Source: Sarcomyxa edulis (taxonomy: Eukaryota; Basidiomycota; Agaricomycetes; Agaricales; Mycenaceae). From it: 64,000 bases of DNA. The position numbers and the translations under genes were made by a program. Shown one piece after another: positions 11,306 to 23,086 of the stretch; the stretch's first letter is position 1, and every line of letters begins with the position of its first letter. The stretch covers positions 548,501-612,500 of the forward strand of contig QUOL01000013.1 in assembly GCA_009761415.1 (NCBI GenBank), given 5' to 3'. The notes beneath the pieces are model-generated. The model worked only from the letters and a program-made list of their open reading frames with translations. It had not been told where the DNA came from and made no database searches.

Positions 11306-13509
11306 ATGGATTCATTAATCGCCCAAGCTGATGCTATCTTACCCCTTGGCAAAAAACGAAAACTTTACCATGGAAAAGCAGACTCAAAACCACTTTCTGG
11401 GCCATCATCTGACCGAACCACATCATCTATAGCACCACATACTGCTCTGCCAAAATCTCTTCGTCCATCTGATCCCCTACCTGAGAATGTCGCGACGTAC
11501 AACCACATTGCAAACAAGAAGCTCCGGACAGAGCTAACCCGCCATTCTGCGCATGCCGCCCGAGCAGCTAACCTGGTGAAGGATTCAGAATTGCTATTGA
11601 CCGAGGAGGCTGGAAAAATGGAGGTTGAGGGGGAGATGGAGAGGACGTGGAGAGTGAGCCAGGATGAAATTGTCAAGGGAGCAGGAGAGGAAGCAGCGAG
11701 AGGAAGACGGGAATGGAACTTGGATGGTGGTCCGTATCGGTCGAGATATACGAGAAACGGAAGGTGAGCTGAATCAAGAAGTATCTAACTGGGGCAAAAT
11801 TATTGATGTTCCCTAGACATCTCGCTATTGTTGGTCGGAGTGGTCACGTAGCTACGTTCGACTGGCAAACAGGCGCTCTCCATGCCGAGCTGCAATTACA
11901 GGAGACATGTAGAGACATCACGTACGTTCTCTACCACCTATTCCACGAATTCATCTGGGATTCACACTGCTCCAGATTTTTGCATGATCAGTCACATTTC
12001 GCCGTGGCCCAGAAAAAATATGTATTCATATACGATCGAGATGGTGTTGAACTTCATTGCCTCAAGTCTCATATCGAACCAACACGACTAGAGTTTCTGC
12101 CCTATCACTGGCTTCTTGCCAGTATTGTACGTTTGAACCCTTCTACCTGTTGTTCTTTCCCTCACACGCGTCTAGGGGAATGCAGGTTATCTAAAATATC
12201 AGGATACATCCACAGGGCAACTCCTCATCGAACATCGGACAAAGTTCGGTGCCTGTAATGCCATGACCCAAAATGCCCACAACGCTGTTATCCATCTCGG
12301 CCACCAAAACGGATGCGTCACGCTTTGGACGCCAAATCTCCCTCACCCGGCGGTGCAGTTATTGGCCCACATGGGTCCAGTAGTCAGCGTGAGTGTGGAT
12401 CCAAGTGAAGGAGGAAGATACATGGCGACAGGAGGACAGGATGGAATGGTCAAAGTATGGGATTGTAGAAATTGGAAAGGAGCTGTCAGAGAATGGACTG
12501 CGAGAGGCGGGAGCGCAGAGTTGGAATGGAGCGCGAAAGGTTCTTTGGCAGTTGCTACCGGTGGCAGCGTCAATGTACGTGTTCCTGATGCTTGCCATCC
12601 CATTTCTCGGACTGACGGGTTGACAATCGGATAGGTTTACACATCACCAACGATACACAATCCGATGAAGGGCATGCCTCCTCTATACTTGACCCACCCT
12701 ATCCCGCATAGACCACTGACGTCTGTGAGGTTTGCACCATTCCAAGATGTCCTTACGATCGGCCATTCTGCTGGACTATCAAGCATATTGGTACCCGGCT
12801 CCGGGGAGGCGAACTTTGACAGTTCCGAAGCTGATCCTTTCGAGAACAAGAAGGCCAGGAGAGAGAGGGAAGTCAAGGGCCTATTAGATAAGGTACTGTC
12901 ATCTCATCGGTCCATAGCCGGTTTCTTCGCTGATCTTGTCTGATTTTTATTTTCTAGATACAACCGGATATGATAGCTTTAGATCCTGAATTCATTGGAT
13001 CTCTTGCTCCCCCATCTAAACTCACCACCGGGACTACCTTTGACGGGAAGCCTGCTGTTGAAATTCCGTTCGCGCGGTTACCTCGGTTGGAACGGTTGCG
13101 TGTCCAAGGCAAAGCGGACGAGACGGAGATTGGAAATGGAGAGAGCGATAATGATGATGACAGTAAACCGCAATCGAAAGAAGAGAGGGAGAAGAGGAAG
13201 ATGAGAGGTAAGGGTAAGAGTCTGAAAAGGTACGTCACAATGTTGGTCCCACATACCGGTTGTAGCTGAGCAATGATTTCCCAGATATCTGCGCAAACAA
13301 CGCAAAAATGTGGTTGATCCTGCTGCGGTACGAGTGTTTTCCCCTTCTTCATCGGCAAATCATTGATACAGTATCCCAAATAGGTCGCTATTCGCGCCAA
13401 ATTGGAAAAGCAGAAGGAAGAGCGCCGACGCGCGAAAATCAGTGCTGCAAATGGGCCACAAGAAAAGGAAAAGCCTTCGGCGCTGGATCGGTTCAAACGT
13501 GCTGCGTGA
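11306..13509 (+). CDS. UTP7: U3 snoRNP WD40 protein Utp7 (BING4/WDR46)
   Basis: Eight exons (11306-11763, 11817-11921, 11976-12126, 12176-12574, 12635-12892, 12958-13229, 13285-13327, 13384-13509) sum to 470 residues, with frame kept at every junction. An N-terminal Lys/Arg region and helical segment are followed by WD repeats, for example HLAIVGRSGHVATFDWQTG, GNAGYLKYQDTSTGQLL, ATGGQDGMVKVWDCRNWK and FQDVLTIGHSAGLSSILVPG. The C-terminal BING4 segment has NKKARREREVKGLLDK, IQPDMIALDP and a basic tail. The protein belongs to the small-subunit processome and acts in nucleolar pre-18S rRNA maturation. Length is slightly short of the yeast protein (about 550), with no missing core segment seen. 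Confidence 0.93.
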
Positions 13510-15295
13510 CTGTGACTCATACTACATACCTTGGTTGGTCGTTTCTTCGCGTTGTTCATCATGTTAACCGACTTCCACGTCCGCCATTCGCACAGGTACA
13601 CCACATATATGTACCCTACTGCAAAACAGTATATCTATCTACAAGCTTCATAATAGCAACGTGGAATCCAAACGCTTAAACACGTCCCCGTGTTGAATCG
13701 TTCATTGCGGCTTGCTAGCGGAATTCCATCTTAGCGTCTGAAAAGCAGTTCACGCTACTGCGCATAAGCTCACACGTCTAACAACCCGTGACTAATTTAT
13801 TTTCATCCGTGACAATATACAGCCTTTCACTTCACAGTTTCGGAATTCGATGCTTCAAATCGTTGCTCAACTCGGTCTACCTTCCATATATAGATGAAGG
13901 TGCGAGGACTCATACTTCCTGTCAGCTTATTTCAAGTGCTTGGTGTGCATGATATTCTTCCGTGTTGCTCGCGGTATGGCTTGCGCGTCTTACTAGACCC
14001 TCTCCACATGCCGTGTTGTTGCAATTGCGAGGTGATCGCTCCAAACCATGACCATGCTTTCTCATCTATCACTCCTTAGCTGTGAGCTGATGGAACATTT
14101 GTGCTGCAGGAAAATGTCTCTTTTGTGAAGATATCATTTGTTGGCTATTTAGCCCCATGTGTCAAGCGCCCGAAATTCCTGACGCAATGATCTGATAATT
14201 GTTTGATCCCTTGCGCTTAATAGCAGAGCCACACGGTTACTTCAATATCGGACCGCACTTTCGAGACTGCAAGGTAGGCGCAATTCATTTCAGAAATTCG
14301 TATAGTTCAAATGCTGTCCAAAATAACATATCTCACTGACGGTACACTTCGTAGGCGTAGCTATATCCGATCCCGAAGCAGGGCGGGGCTCTTGTGTATT
14401 CCAGCGATTGCCCTCCGTTTGTACTATCACAAGCAGTCCAATAGCTTCCGAGCCGCTGTCTTCGCCGTGGTGGACATGCTCGGCTTCTGGGTTATGCAGC
14501 AGCCGGTTGTGTCGCCTGTAACACTTTACTGTAACGAACTTTGCGGCGAATACGGGTAACACTCGATTACCTACCATTGCTGCATAGTGGTTGTCCACAC
14601 AGTAATTCATCATTGTATTGCTTGCAGTCTCCGATCAAGAAAATCCTACTCTATGGAACCTAACATTCGGCGTCATCCTTCCCGATACCCCGCTTCAAAT
14701 GCTGTCGCTATCTATTTGATTCTGGCAAGGTGCATGATAATTTTGGCAAAGTCTCGGGTCGTAGTGGCTATTTGCTGACCGTATACAACCAGAGATTGAC
14801 TCGGGCCAATATTCGACCTTACTCGAAGAGACTATGGAGAGATCGTCGATTTGCGGTTTATGGTTATCAGATCAGACCAACATATAGGGACACCTATCGT
14901 TGCATTACAAGACACAACTACACGCCGAAATGACGGACTTCAATGAGCTCGCCGAGACGGCATTTCCACATCTTGTGAGGTCCCGTATCTTCTTGTTGAG
15001 CCGTGCGTCAAAAATATACAGGTTCCTATTGCAGTTTCTTTCCGCTCTTTCACATAGCGATTGAATGACACGGATATCCCGTCCTACGTGGACCAAGAAT
15101 CCAATCCAGTACTCAATCCCGCGTTCTCCTTAGGGGAACGGGTCGAGTTCACTGTCAATAATATTGATCCTAACACCAGGTGTATATGTTCCTTAGTGAG
15201 TATAAAATCCTCTATGGAAGACGTCTGGATCCTCACAAACCTACTCTTCACAAACCTGCGGCACTATCCACATTTTACAATATCTCGTTCTTACA
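13510..15295. other. Gene-free interval upstream of the dsRBD gene
   Basis: About 1.8 kb without a supportable gene. Short frames near 13894, 14290 (minus) and 15061 lack convincing splice partners. The last of these (residues beginning MNDTDIPSYVDQESNP) ends at a possible donor at about 15180, but I could not link it to the dsRBD exons. Confidence 0.45.
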
Positions 15296-15629
15296 ATGTC
15301 GTCTCGTACGTGTTATTGTAACCGTATCCGCCGTCTGAAATTGATGTCGTCTTCAGAACTACACCCCAGGACTCGACTTAACAATTACGCGGCTCAAAAC
15401 GGTCTACAGGTTAGATACGACTCAGCGTCTCAAGGTCCTCAGCATCAACCTACATGGACCGCTATGGCGTTCAGTATGTATCTTCCGTCAATCACTGATA
15501 TCTTTTCACCGTCTTACGAACAATTCAGTCAACAACCAGCAGTACGGATCAGGAACTGGACCAACCAGAGGCGAGGCTATGGATGCAGCAGCTCGACAAG
15601 CCCTTGCAACTATTGGCCAAGGCCATTGA
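15296..15629 (+). CDS. Small single-domain double-stranded RNA-binding protein
   Basis: Three exons (15296-15305, 15357-15473, 15529-15629) sum to 228 nt, or 75 residues. Nearly the whole protein is one dsRBD: RLNNYAAQNGLQVRY, then the loop SASQGPQHQPTWTAMAF, then INNQQYGSGTGPTRGEAMD and AAARQALATIGQGH. The motif keeps the loop GPQHxPxW and the basic/Gly-rich KKxAK-equivalent helix start, although the usual Lys cluster is GPTRGEAM, with fewer basic residues. The 10-nt first exon (ATG TCG TCT C) gives MSSQLHPRTRL; an unspliced reading of the first intron would add about 13 residues. Stand-alone dsRBD proteins of this size occur in Agaricomycetes; their role is not known. Confidence 0.85.
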
Positions 15630-15953
15630 TAACACGTGGGTCGCCCTGCGTATATGCGCTATTTCGACGACATTCTCAATATTCTTCTAGATACAAAGAA
15701 CACCACAGCTTTTGCCTGATCAGTAACAAGCTTATATAGACTCCCTCATTCTTGGCGCCTAGAATTATAATTTTCTTCCTCATCCTAAAATGAGCGCGTT
15801 CGTCACGTGCTACGAAATCAACCGCATTCGGCAAGTCAAGTCAGGTCAAGTCGAGGTTCAACGTCACTCACGACGAGGATATTATGGTCATCCAACATCT
15901 CAGGCCAGTTCAAAGACAAAAAACAAGCGGTGATGATTATCGGAAAATTAGCA

Positions 15954-18440
15954 CTATGAACGAAACATCAAACTCGAAGAGCCATTTCCTAGACGTGGAC
16001 TATAACTACATTTGCTTTCTCTTAGCTCCAAGATTCCGTCTACATTTCTTCCAACCTTCTTCTGCGCCCTGAGAGTGCTCAATTCCATCTGTATTCGGGG
16101 GTCTCTCGACGTCACCGACCCTTCGGTCATCGGAGGGATTATCCCCACTCGACGGCGTACTCGCCGAGTACCAAATGCTGTGGTGACGTTCTCTGTGATG
16201 TATTCTGGCTGCGGGTCGGTATTGCTTTGTGGCGTTGATATCGTGGTCGTGGACAGGGTGCAGGATGGGATACGAAAGACGGAGGTGTCAGGTGATGAGG
16301 ATTTGTGACAGTCTGGTGTGAGTGGCGCAAGAGATTGTCCTCGATTTTGGACACCAAGCTCGGATCCGAGGCCTGTTTTAGTGCTGCTGCTGATCATCCG
16401 TGCGCGGGCTGAACGTCGAAGCTCAAAAACCTTTTCCAACTCGCCCTGAACTGTTCCCAAGTCCAGTGTACGCTGTAGGTTTTTGTGCCCCGCTTTCCTC
16501 CCAAGCAAGACCGATGATGATGCTTCGTTGGCTTTCTGGGTGATATTGGTGGTTAGGTTGGAGACACAAGATGTCGCCGTTTCAACAGTTGAGATTGTCT
16601 GGGAGGTTTGAATATCAGGGACATCGGTCTTCGCTACTGTAAGGCCAGATGTTACATCTTCAACTTCAGCGGATTGGATTGACGCGGACACGGAGATCGG
16701 AAAGCGTTCCGAGAGATCACCGACAGCGGGAATGTCGAGGTCGATTCGCACAGCTATCGTCTCATCTAAGCTCAACAGCAAATGCTGTTCTCCCTCTACT
16801 TTCACCTCTACCTCCTCAGATGTCGACTCTCCTAGATCCAATTCCACCTTTCCAGATCCAATCTTTTCAACATCATTTTTATCTTCTGTAGCATTCAAGA
16901 TATGATTTTCACCAAAGACATACGTATAGCCCACGATTCGCCACGCTGCCACTACAGCCCTCCGTTTCAGATCAACTTCATCAAGCGTTACAGAATGCTC
17001 ATCCTCAATGATAGCGTCCAATTCCATCACATCAGGCGCGTGTAGGGTTGCCAGATCCAAGACTTGAAAATTGTTGGAGATGGAGGCGGAAGCCGGAGAG
17101 GAATGTGGGGACCTCGGTAAGGTTATCTCAGGAGTCGACGTTTCACATGGGATTAAAGCAACCGCCTCCACCTCTACATTGCCATCGGTGTGCGGAATGG
17201 GAGAGGGAGACAGCAGGACCTCTTCCATGGAGCTTGCCGATCCCAAGACTTGTACAACGCCACAAGGAAGTCCGTGATTTGGTGGTACTTTGAGACGACG
17301 TACTGCATCGTCTGGATCCGCTCGGATAGGACAAGGAGACATAGCGTCGATATTGAGGTTGACGTCGTTCATTGAAGACGCTGCAGATCGAAAGGAGCCC
17401 TCGATGATACCTGGTACACCACTTTCGCCTTCGCCCTCGCCTTCTGGGAGAGGAGTAAATGAGAGTCGTGGTATCAACGAGGGACGAGGTGTCTTGGGTG
17501 CGGATGGAATAGGTGCTGGTGGCGTTGACGATGTAGGTTTGGTGTCTGCGGTCAAGGATCTAGTACGTGAGATATTGGGATTCGTGACGGAGAGTCGATA
17601 CGCATCGGTACGCGGGAGGGGACACGTGCCTCTCTTCAGATTATGGCTGGTAGATGGTGCGGGAGAACGGGTTGTCTGTTGAGGGTTCTTCTTGATCTTG
17701 ATAGCGGTCGGTGGTGTGAAGAAGTGTGCTTGGACTGGTTTCGACGCGGGTTGAGCTACTGATGTCTGGGGAGGACGAAATGCTGTGCGTACGCGGCTGG
17801 ATTTGTTCTGCGGAGGGGATCTTTGGGGAGAGGGACTACGAAACGACATTCTGGGTTTGTTCACTTGTGATGCGGAGACGGGGAGGGGGATGGATGTTCT
17901 AGGTTTATGGATCTGTGTGGAGAGTAGAGAGGAGCTTAAATTCCTAGACCTAGTCGATTTAGGTATACGAGCATCGGTAGAGGTAGGAACGGGTGTAATA
18001 CTGGTAGTGGAGATGGCAGTTACGCGGAACGGGACTTTAAACGGAGGTCTTTTCAAGGACAAGGCTAGGGATGTAGATGTGCTTGGGCGGGGTTTGACAA
18101 GACGATTTGGGACAGGAAGATTCTGGGATATGGTCTTCAGTCGAGGTTTGGCTATAGTGCTGTCTTTGTGAAATCCAAGTCGAGTGGTGGGTCGAGAGCG
18201 AGATATAGAGGTGGGCGAATGGTATTCGGGCGATTTGACTGGGGTGGGTTTCTCGAGATTGATCTTCGCTTTGGACGACATCAACTGTTCGACGAGGATA
18301 AGCGGCTTGAGTTTCGAGGTAGCCGATGCTTTGGCGTGAGCGGTTTCCCTTGGAGACGGGCGGGCAGATTTGCCCGCTGATCGGGTCATCTTCTTATTTG
18401 ATACCTCTGTCACATTGTGGTTTCGGGGACGGAAAGACAT
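15954..18440 (-). CDS. Large disordered hypothetical protein, Ser/Pro/Lys-rich
   Basis: A single uninterrupted frame gives 828 residues, unusual in this intron-rich region. The N-terminal half is basic and Ser/Pro/Thr-rich with many SP and TP sites (for example SPSPQRSPPQNKSSR), as in cell-cycle or cytoskeleton-associated scaffold proteins. The middle (about 440-600) is acidic. The C-terminal part has a short charged helix (TVQGELEKVFELRRSARARM) and RTRRVRRRVG-like basic residues. I recognise no catalytic domain. The last 30 residues may be intron read-through, since the ordered text stops around LRAQKKVGRNVDG. Function is not assigned. Confidence 0.7.
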   Translation of the reverse strand: MSFRPRNHNVTEVSNKKMTRSAGKSARPSPRETAHAKASATSKLKPLILVEQLMSSKAKINLEKPTPVKSPEYHSPTSISRSRPTTRLGFHKDSTIAKPRLKTISQNLPVPNRLVKPRPSTSTSLALSLKRPPFKVPFRVTAISTTSITPVPTSTDARIPKSTRSRNLSSSLLSTQIHKPRTSIPLPVSASQVNKPRMSFRSPSPQRSPPQNKSSRVRTAFRPPQTSVAQPASKPVQAHFFTPPTAIKIKKNPQQTTRSPAPSTSHNLKRGTCPLPRTDAYRLSVTNPNISRTRSLTADTKPTSSTPPAPIPSAPKTPRPSLIPRLSFTPLPEGEGEGESGVPGIIEGSFRSAASSMNDVNLNIDAMSPCPIRADPDDAVRRLKVPPNHGLPCGVVQVLGSASSMEEVLLSPSPIPHTDGNVEVEAVALIPCETSTPEITLPRSPHSSPASASISNNFQVLDLATLHAPDVMELDAIIEDEHSVTLDEVDLKRRAVVAAWRIVGYTYVFGENHILNATEDKNDVEKIGSGKVELDLGESTSEEVEVKVEGEQHLLLSLDETIAVRIDLDIPAVGDLSERFPISVSASIQSAEVEDVTSGLTVAKTDVPDIQTSQTISTVETATSCVSNLTTNITQKANEASSSVLLGRKAGHKNLQRTLDLGTVQGELEKVFELRRSARARMISSSTKTGLGSELGVQNRGQSLAPLTPDCHKSSSPDTSVFRIPSCTLSTTTISTPQSNTDPQPEYITENVTTAFGTRRVRRRVGIIPPMTEGSVTSRDPRIQMELSTLRAQKKVGRNVDGILELRESKCSYSPRLGNGSSSLMFRS

Positions 18441-19583
18441 CGGTAGGTGGGCTGAGTTTGTACAGTCGAAGTCAAGATATAGACACGCGTCGAGTGGCTG
18501 ACCAAAAGTGCATCTCAGGCCTGACCTTCGCGTCAGCCACTAGGTGATGTAGTGATATACAGCTGTACCGTTCCGTCGGTATATGCAGCTGCAGTGGCGG
18601 GCTAGCGTATGTCGAGAGATTCATTGCATGCATGTGGCGGCGTGGGTCCATATTTGGATGATATTTGTGGCGCACGCCAGCCACGCGCAAGTATTTGGAT
18701 CCTGGTGTGCAGGCAAACAAGACTTTGCGGGTCGGGAAATGTCGGTCGGGGTCACACAAGGCCGCTCTCGGAGGACGGACGACGACGGAGTGGTCGCATG
18801 TTATACACGTGGCAAGTCAAATGGCTTGTGGAGGTGTTATGTAAGCATCTCGAGGTAGTGAGGCGCGTTGCGAGCAACACTGCGGTATTTATGTGAACTC
18901 ATCTTGTATAAATAACCCGATTTTGATATGCTACTCGACTATTTTTGAGGCCGGAGGAATCAGGCACGGTTTTTTGGGTCTTTCGAACGGAGAGAACGTG
19001 TGTTAACGGAGGGTGATTATGAGAGCAAAGCCTCACAACAAGTGGAACTCCATGACGCAAAAACAAGCAAAACGTGAGAGTCCGTTTGAAAGCTAAGGCC
19101 GTCGGCGTCTGGCGGAAGGCTGCGGAAGGATGATCCACAGATCGCCAAAATAGACTGTACGTTGGTGGGAATAAGATCGTCGGCGAGGCTATGCATGCTG
19201 GCGGAGGTCGTCGCCGTCAAAGAGTGGCAAGAGCTGATAGCAAAATGACAGAAGGCGAGAGAATAATTGAGAAGAAGAACCCTGAGATTTTGAAACTTGG
19301 GGAGGTGGACTCTGGATTGCGGGGACGAATCGAGAACAGAGTCTCGAGCGACGAAGCGCCTAACGAACGAGAGGCGACAAGCTCGCTAAGATCCCGCGAT
19401 GCAGACCCCGGGTTTGTGGAGGCAAAACGACATGAAATCCAAGAAAACCCAGACAATAATAAATTGCTGGCACGATAGCTATAATTTAGCGAGTACGTCT
19501 GATACGGTTTGAGAGGAGAACGGAGGATGGGAAGATGAGATGTTGTTCTAGCAGGAAGGACTGTCCGGGGTCCTGAGTGAATT
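18441..19583. other. Intergenic region between divergent genes
   Basis: Upstream region of the minus-strand 828-residue protein and the plus-strand oxidase. Only short frames are present and no RNA gene or repeat was recognised. The promoter of the oxidase gene occupies its right end. Confidence 0.5.
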
Positions 19584-19615
19584 TTATAAGGGATGAATAT
19601 GGAACATCTGGCGTC
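19584..19615 (+). promoter_or_regulatory. Promoter block shared by the two oxidase genes, copy 1
   Basis: TTATAAG at 19584-19590 is followed by gaacatctggcgtc at 19602-19615. The same 14-mer stands at the same relative place before the second oxidase gene, and both are followed by a C/T-rich leader ending about 130 bp upstream of the ATG. The conservation is seen directly; its role as core promoter or start-site element is inferred. Confidence 0.55.
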
Positions 19616-19744
19616 TCCAATTGTACCTCCTTCTCCTCCCAACTCACATTCCTTTCTTCCCTCCCTTTTGGCTCTAATATCCTCTAACTCTGCCTTCAAT
19701 TACTATTTCACTCACTTCCTATCGCAACAACTGAACGACCTTTC

Positions 19745-22283
19745 ATGATGCGGCCTTCTCTTTCTTTGCTGGCCGTTTGGCTAGCCACGGCGACGTCGCC
19801 AGTACGAGCGGCTATTGCTGGCTCTTTCGCGGACGGTGGAAGTAGCGAAGTTAGTGCTATGATGGTATGTGATCCTTCATTCATCATTCCGGGCCTTTCC
19901 TAATGTTGCAACCTAGTTGTTCCTCGGTAACGAGGAGAAAGTCTATATACTCGACAAGGCGGAGGGTAATGCTGCTCAAATCAATGGTCACCCTGCATGG
20001 GGCTCTGTCTGGTGCGTATACCTGCCTAGTTAACATTTGGCTGTCTCTGATCTATCCAACCGCAGGGACATCAATTCCCATGACACGACACTAATGGATG
20101 TCAAGACAAACGTCTTCTGTTCTTCTGGCTATCATCTGCCAAATGGCTCCTATGTAACCTTTGGTGGTAACGGTGCCATCGGTCCCGGTGGTAACATCGG
20201 CTCCCAAGTCAACGTCGGGGGTGGTTCAGGTGCATGGGACGCGACGTATCAAGATTTCGACGGCGCGACAGCTATCCGTGTCCTAAATCCATGCACGTCA
20301 TCCGACGACTTCTCTTCTACTAATTGTCAATGGTTCGACGACCCATCCGCCCTAGCCATGCAGAAAAAGCGATGGTATTCCGCTGCCGAGGCATTGGCAA
20401 ATGGAACCATCGCTATCATTGGAGGATTCGTAAACGGAGGATACGTCAACAGGAATTTCCCAAATACTGATCCCACCTATGAAGGTGGTGCTGCTGAACC
20501 AACCTACGAGTTCTTCCCTTCCAACGGCCAAACACCACAACTCATGGCCTTCATGACCAAAACGTCCGGTCTCAATGCATACGCTCACAGTTTCCTCATG
20601 TCCTCTGGCCTCATGTTCGTCCAGGCTAATCTTTCTACCAGTGAGTAAATTTATCCTTAGATATCTTTGGACATGAACATAATTAACATCGTTCATCAAT
20701 CAGTTCTATGGGATTATAACAACAACATCGAGACCGACCTTCCGGACATGCCCAATGGTGTAGCACGAGTCTACCCTGCATCAGGTGCTGTCGCGATGTT
20801 GCCTCTGACACCTGCCAATAACTACCTTCCTACCATGATCTTCTGTGGTGGCTCCGATATGCCTGCAGATGATTACAACAACTACTCTTGGCCTTCTATC
20901 AATACTTGGGAGTACCCTGCATCTGCGGATTGCCAGCGTATCACGCCTGAGCCCGCTGACGGGACCGCTCCGATATACATTCAAGATGACGATATGCCTG
21001 TGGGACGGACCATGGGTCAATTTATCATTCTACCAGATGGTAAATTGTTAGTTGTCAATGGAGGTGCCAACGGGACTGCCGGTTACTCGACAGCCACAGG
21101 TCAAACAGAATCGTTGGGCTTCATGCCTTATGGTGAATCACTCGCCGCTGGACCTGTCGGACAACCTGCCATTTACGACCCCAATGCGCCAGCTGGTAGT
21201 CGTTGGTCGACAGAAGGGCTCGCCACGTCCAGCATCGCTCGTTTATACCACTCGTCTGCCATGCTCCTTCCAGATGCCTCGGTTATGATTGCTGGATCAA
21301 ACCCCAACATCGATACTAACCTTTCTACGGTTTACCCGACGCAATATCAAATCGAGATCTTCTATCCCCCGTATTTCGCTGCATCCACGCGTCCTGTCCC
21401 TTCGGGTGTCCCAAAAACCCTGACATACGGTGGTAGCTACTTCAATCTCACCATTCCTGCGAGTTCGTATTCCGGTGCAGCCAACGACGCAGCTGACAAC
21501 ACGACCGTTGCCATTCTTCGTGGTGGTTTCACCACACACGCAATGAACATGGGTCAGAGGTACCTCCAACTCAACAACACGTACACCGTTAACAGCGATG
21601 GCTCGATAACGCTTCATGTCGCGCAAGTGCCACCAAACCCCAACATCTTCCAACCTGGACCTGCATTCCTTTACGTTACTATCAGCGGTATCCCGAGTAA
21701 CGGAACGATGTTGATAGTCGGAAATGGACAAATCGGAGCACAGCCTACGTCGACTACTAGCGTCCTACCAACAAGTGTCCGGCTCAGTTCAGTATCAGGT
21801 TCGGCAAGCGGCTCAAATACGACGACGAGTACTTCGACGAGCACGGCAGGTAGTGCTTCGACTACGGCATCTTCATCTTCGAGTACGGGTGCTATCGTAG
21901 GAGGTGTGATCGGTGCCATCGCCGTCATCGGAATTCTCGGTGCGCTGATTGGTATCTGCCTGGCGCGAAAACGTCGTGCATCCAACCAATCGCCCGCCTA
22001 CGCCATGAGCACGACTTCCTCTGGTATGGCTGCAGGTGGCGCTGGTGCTGGTGGGGCTGCTCTAGGACGGGGGATGCGTACATCAGACTCGAGTGCGTTC
22101 GTCCCTCTCCAGCAGGACAATCACAGTTCAGCGTGGAACGCGAGCACGGCTAATCTGACGGGACCGTACCGCGATGATGATATGTCTGGTCGACCGAGTA
22201 CGGCTGGAATGAGTATGGATTACGATCCTTATGCGAGTGCGCCGAGGATGAGCACGAGTTCGCAGGCGCCACGTAGATATTAA
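19745..22283 (+). CDS. Copper radical oxidase, glyoxal oxidase-like (AA5_1), membrane-anchored, copy 1
   Basis: Four exons (19745-19864, 19917-20011, 20066-20640, 20704-22283) give 789 residues. The protein has a signal peptide, a glyoxal oxidase N-terminal domain, a kelch-like beta-propeller and a C-terminal domain. Likely copper-site residues are all present: the Cys of NVFCSSGYHL and Tyr of RWYSAAEALANG (Cys-Tyr cofactor), Tyr-His of ARLYHSSAMLLPD, and His of GGFTTHAMNMGQRY. A Ser/Thr linker leads to one membrane helix (AIVGGVIGAIAVIGILGALI) and a cytoplasmic tail of about 100 residues. Such enzymes oxidise small aldehydes and release H2O2, which can feed peroxidases or wall chemistry. The enzyme is tethered rather than freely secreted. 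ATGATG gives two possible starts three bases apart. Confidence 0.92.
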
Positions 22284-22965
22284 GTGTTGGTGTTGCTTGG
22301 TTGGATTGACTTTTCTTTCTGGAGGAAATGGACTCATCTATCAGTGGACTTATTTAGCAGAATTGGAATCGATTTCAGTTAATGTTTTTACCCCTTTCTT
22401 TATTTACTATTCCCCCCACATTCCCCCATCGATTTTCCCTCGCATTTCTGTGCTAAAGTTACAGTAGATGGTTTTCTCCTCGTTTGCATATCCTGTGCTT
22501 TCGAGCTGTTGTTAATTACTCTTTGAAGAGAGTCTTCCGAGTTCAGGAATTTTTTGCCACCCAGTTAATGGCACACGACATGATAAATGCGCACGCCGCT
22601 ATACGGTAGCAGACTCGGACGCGTTCATTGATTCACGAGACTACAGGATCGCGACTAACGTTCTCCACGCTCCTCGACGTACATCGGGGGACTTGACCGT
22701 ATCAAGCTCTACTCTTGGCTACTGGGGCCTACTGTTCATCTTTCGGGTCCTTTCGTTGTATTTCTCGGAAGAGCAAGCTCCCAATCATCCCTGTTTGGCA
22801 CAGGATTCTAGTTGATACCCGCTGTTGCATTTTGTGCGGCGACGTCTTGCCTCTCGAAGTGCAGGACTCCGGTCCAATCTCTCCGTGTCCTCCAAAGCTC
22901 TTGGCACATATTTCTCACACGGCGATATTGATCCAAGACAGGTTAAAAACAAAAGCATGAAAATA
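22284..22965. other. Spacer between tandem oxidase genes
   Basis: Holds the 3' UTR of copy 1 and the upstream region of copy 2. No open frame with coding character was seen. Confidence 0.5.
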
Positions 22966-22979
22966 GAACATCTGGCGTC
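22966..22979 (+). promoter_or_regulatory. Promoter block shared by the two oxidase genes, copy 2
   Basis: gaacatctggcgtc, identical to the block before copy 1, lies 108 bp before the ATG. In copy 1 the same block ends 129 bp before its first ATG. Confidence 0.5.
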
Positions 22980-23086
22980 CTCACTGCAACCCCCATCACC
23001 TCTGCACCTCACGTTCTTTGCTTCTTCTCTCTTTTAGTTGCCCCTTCGACTAGATCTTTCTCTTCATTTCTGGACCTCTGACTACA

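Noticed and set aside
19217..19699. Minus-strand 160-codon frame upstream of the first oxidase gene
   Set aside because: It overlaps the TATA box and leader of the oxidase gene, its partner frame on plus is equally open, and it has no recognisable domain.
21297..21985. Minus-strand frames of 144 and 104 codons inside the oxidase gene
   Set aside because: They are antisense to conserved AA5 coding sequence, with no splice sites or motif. Similar antisense frames recur at the matching place in copy 2 because the sense strand is conserved.
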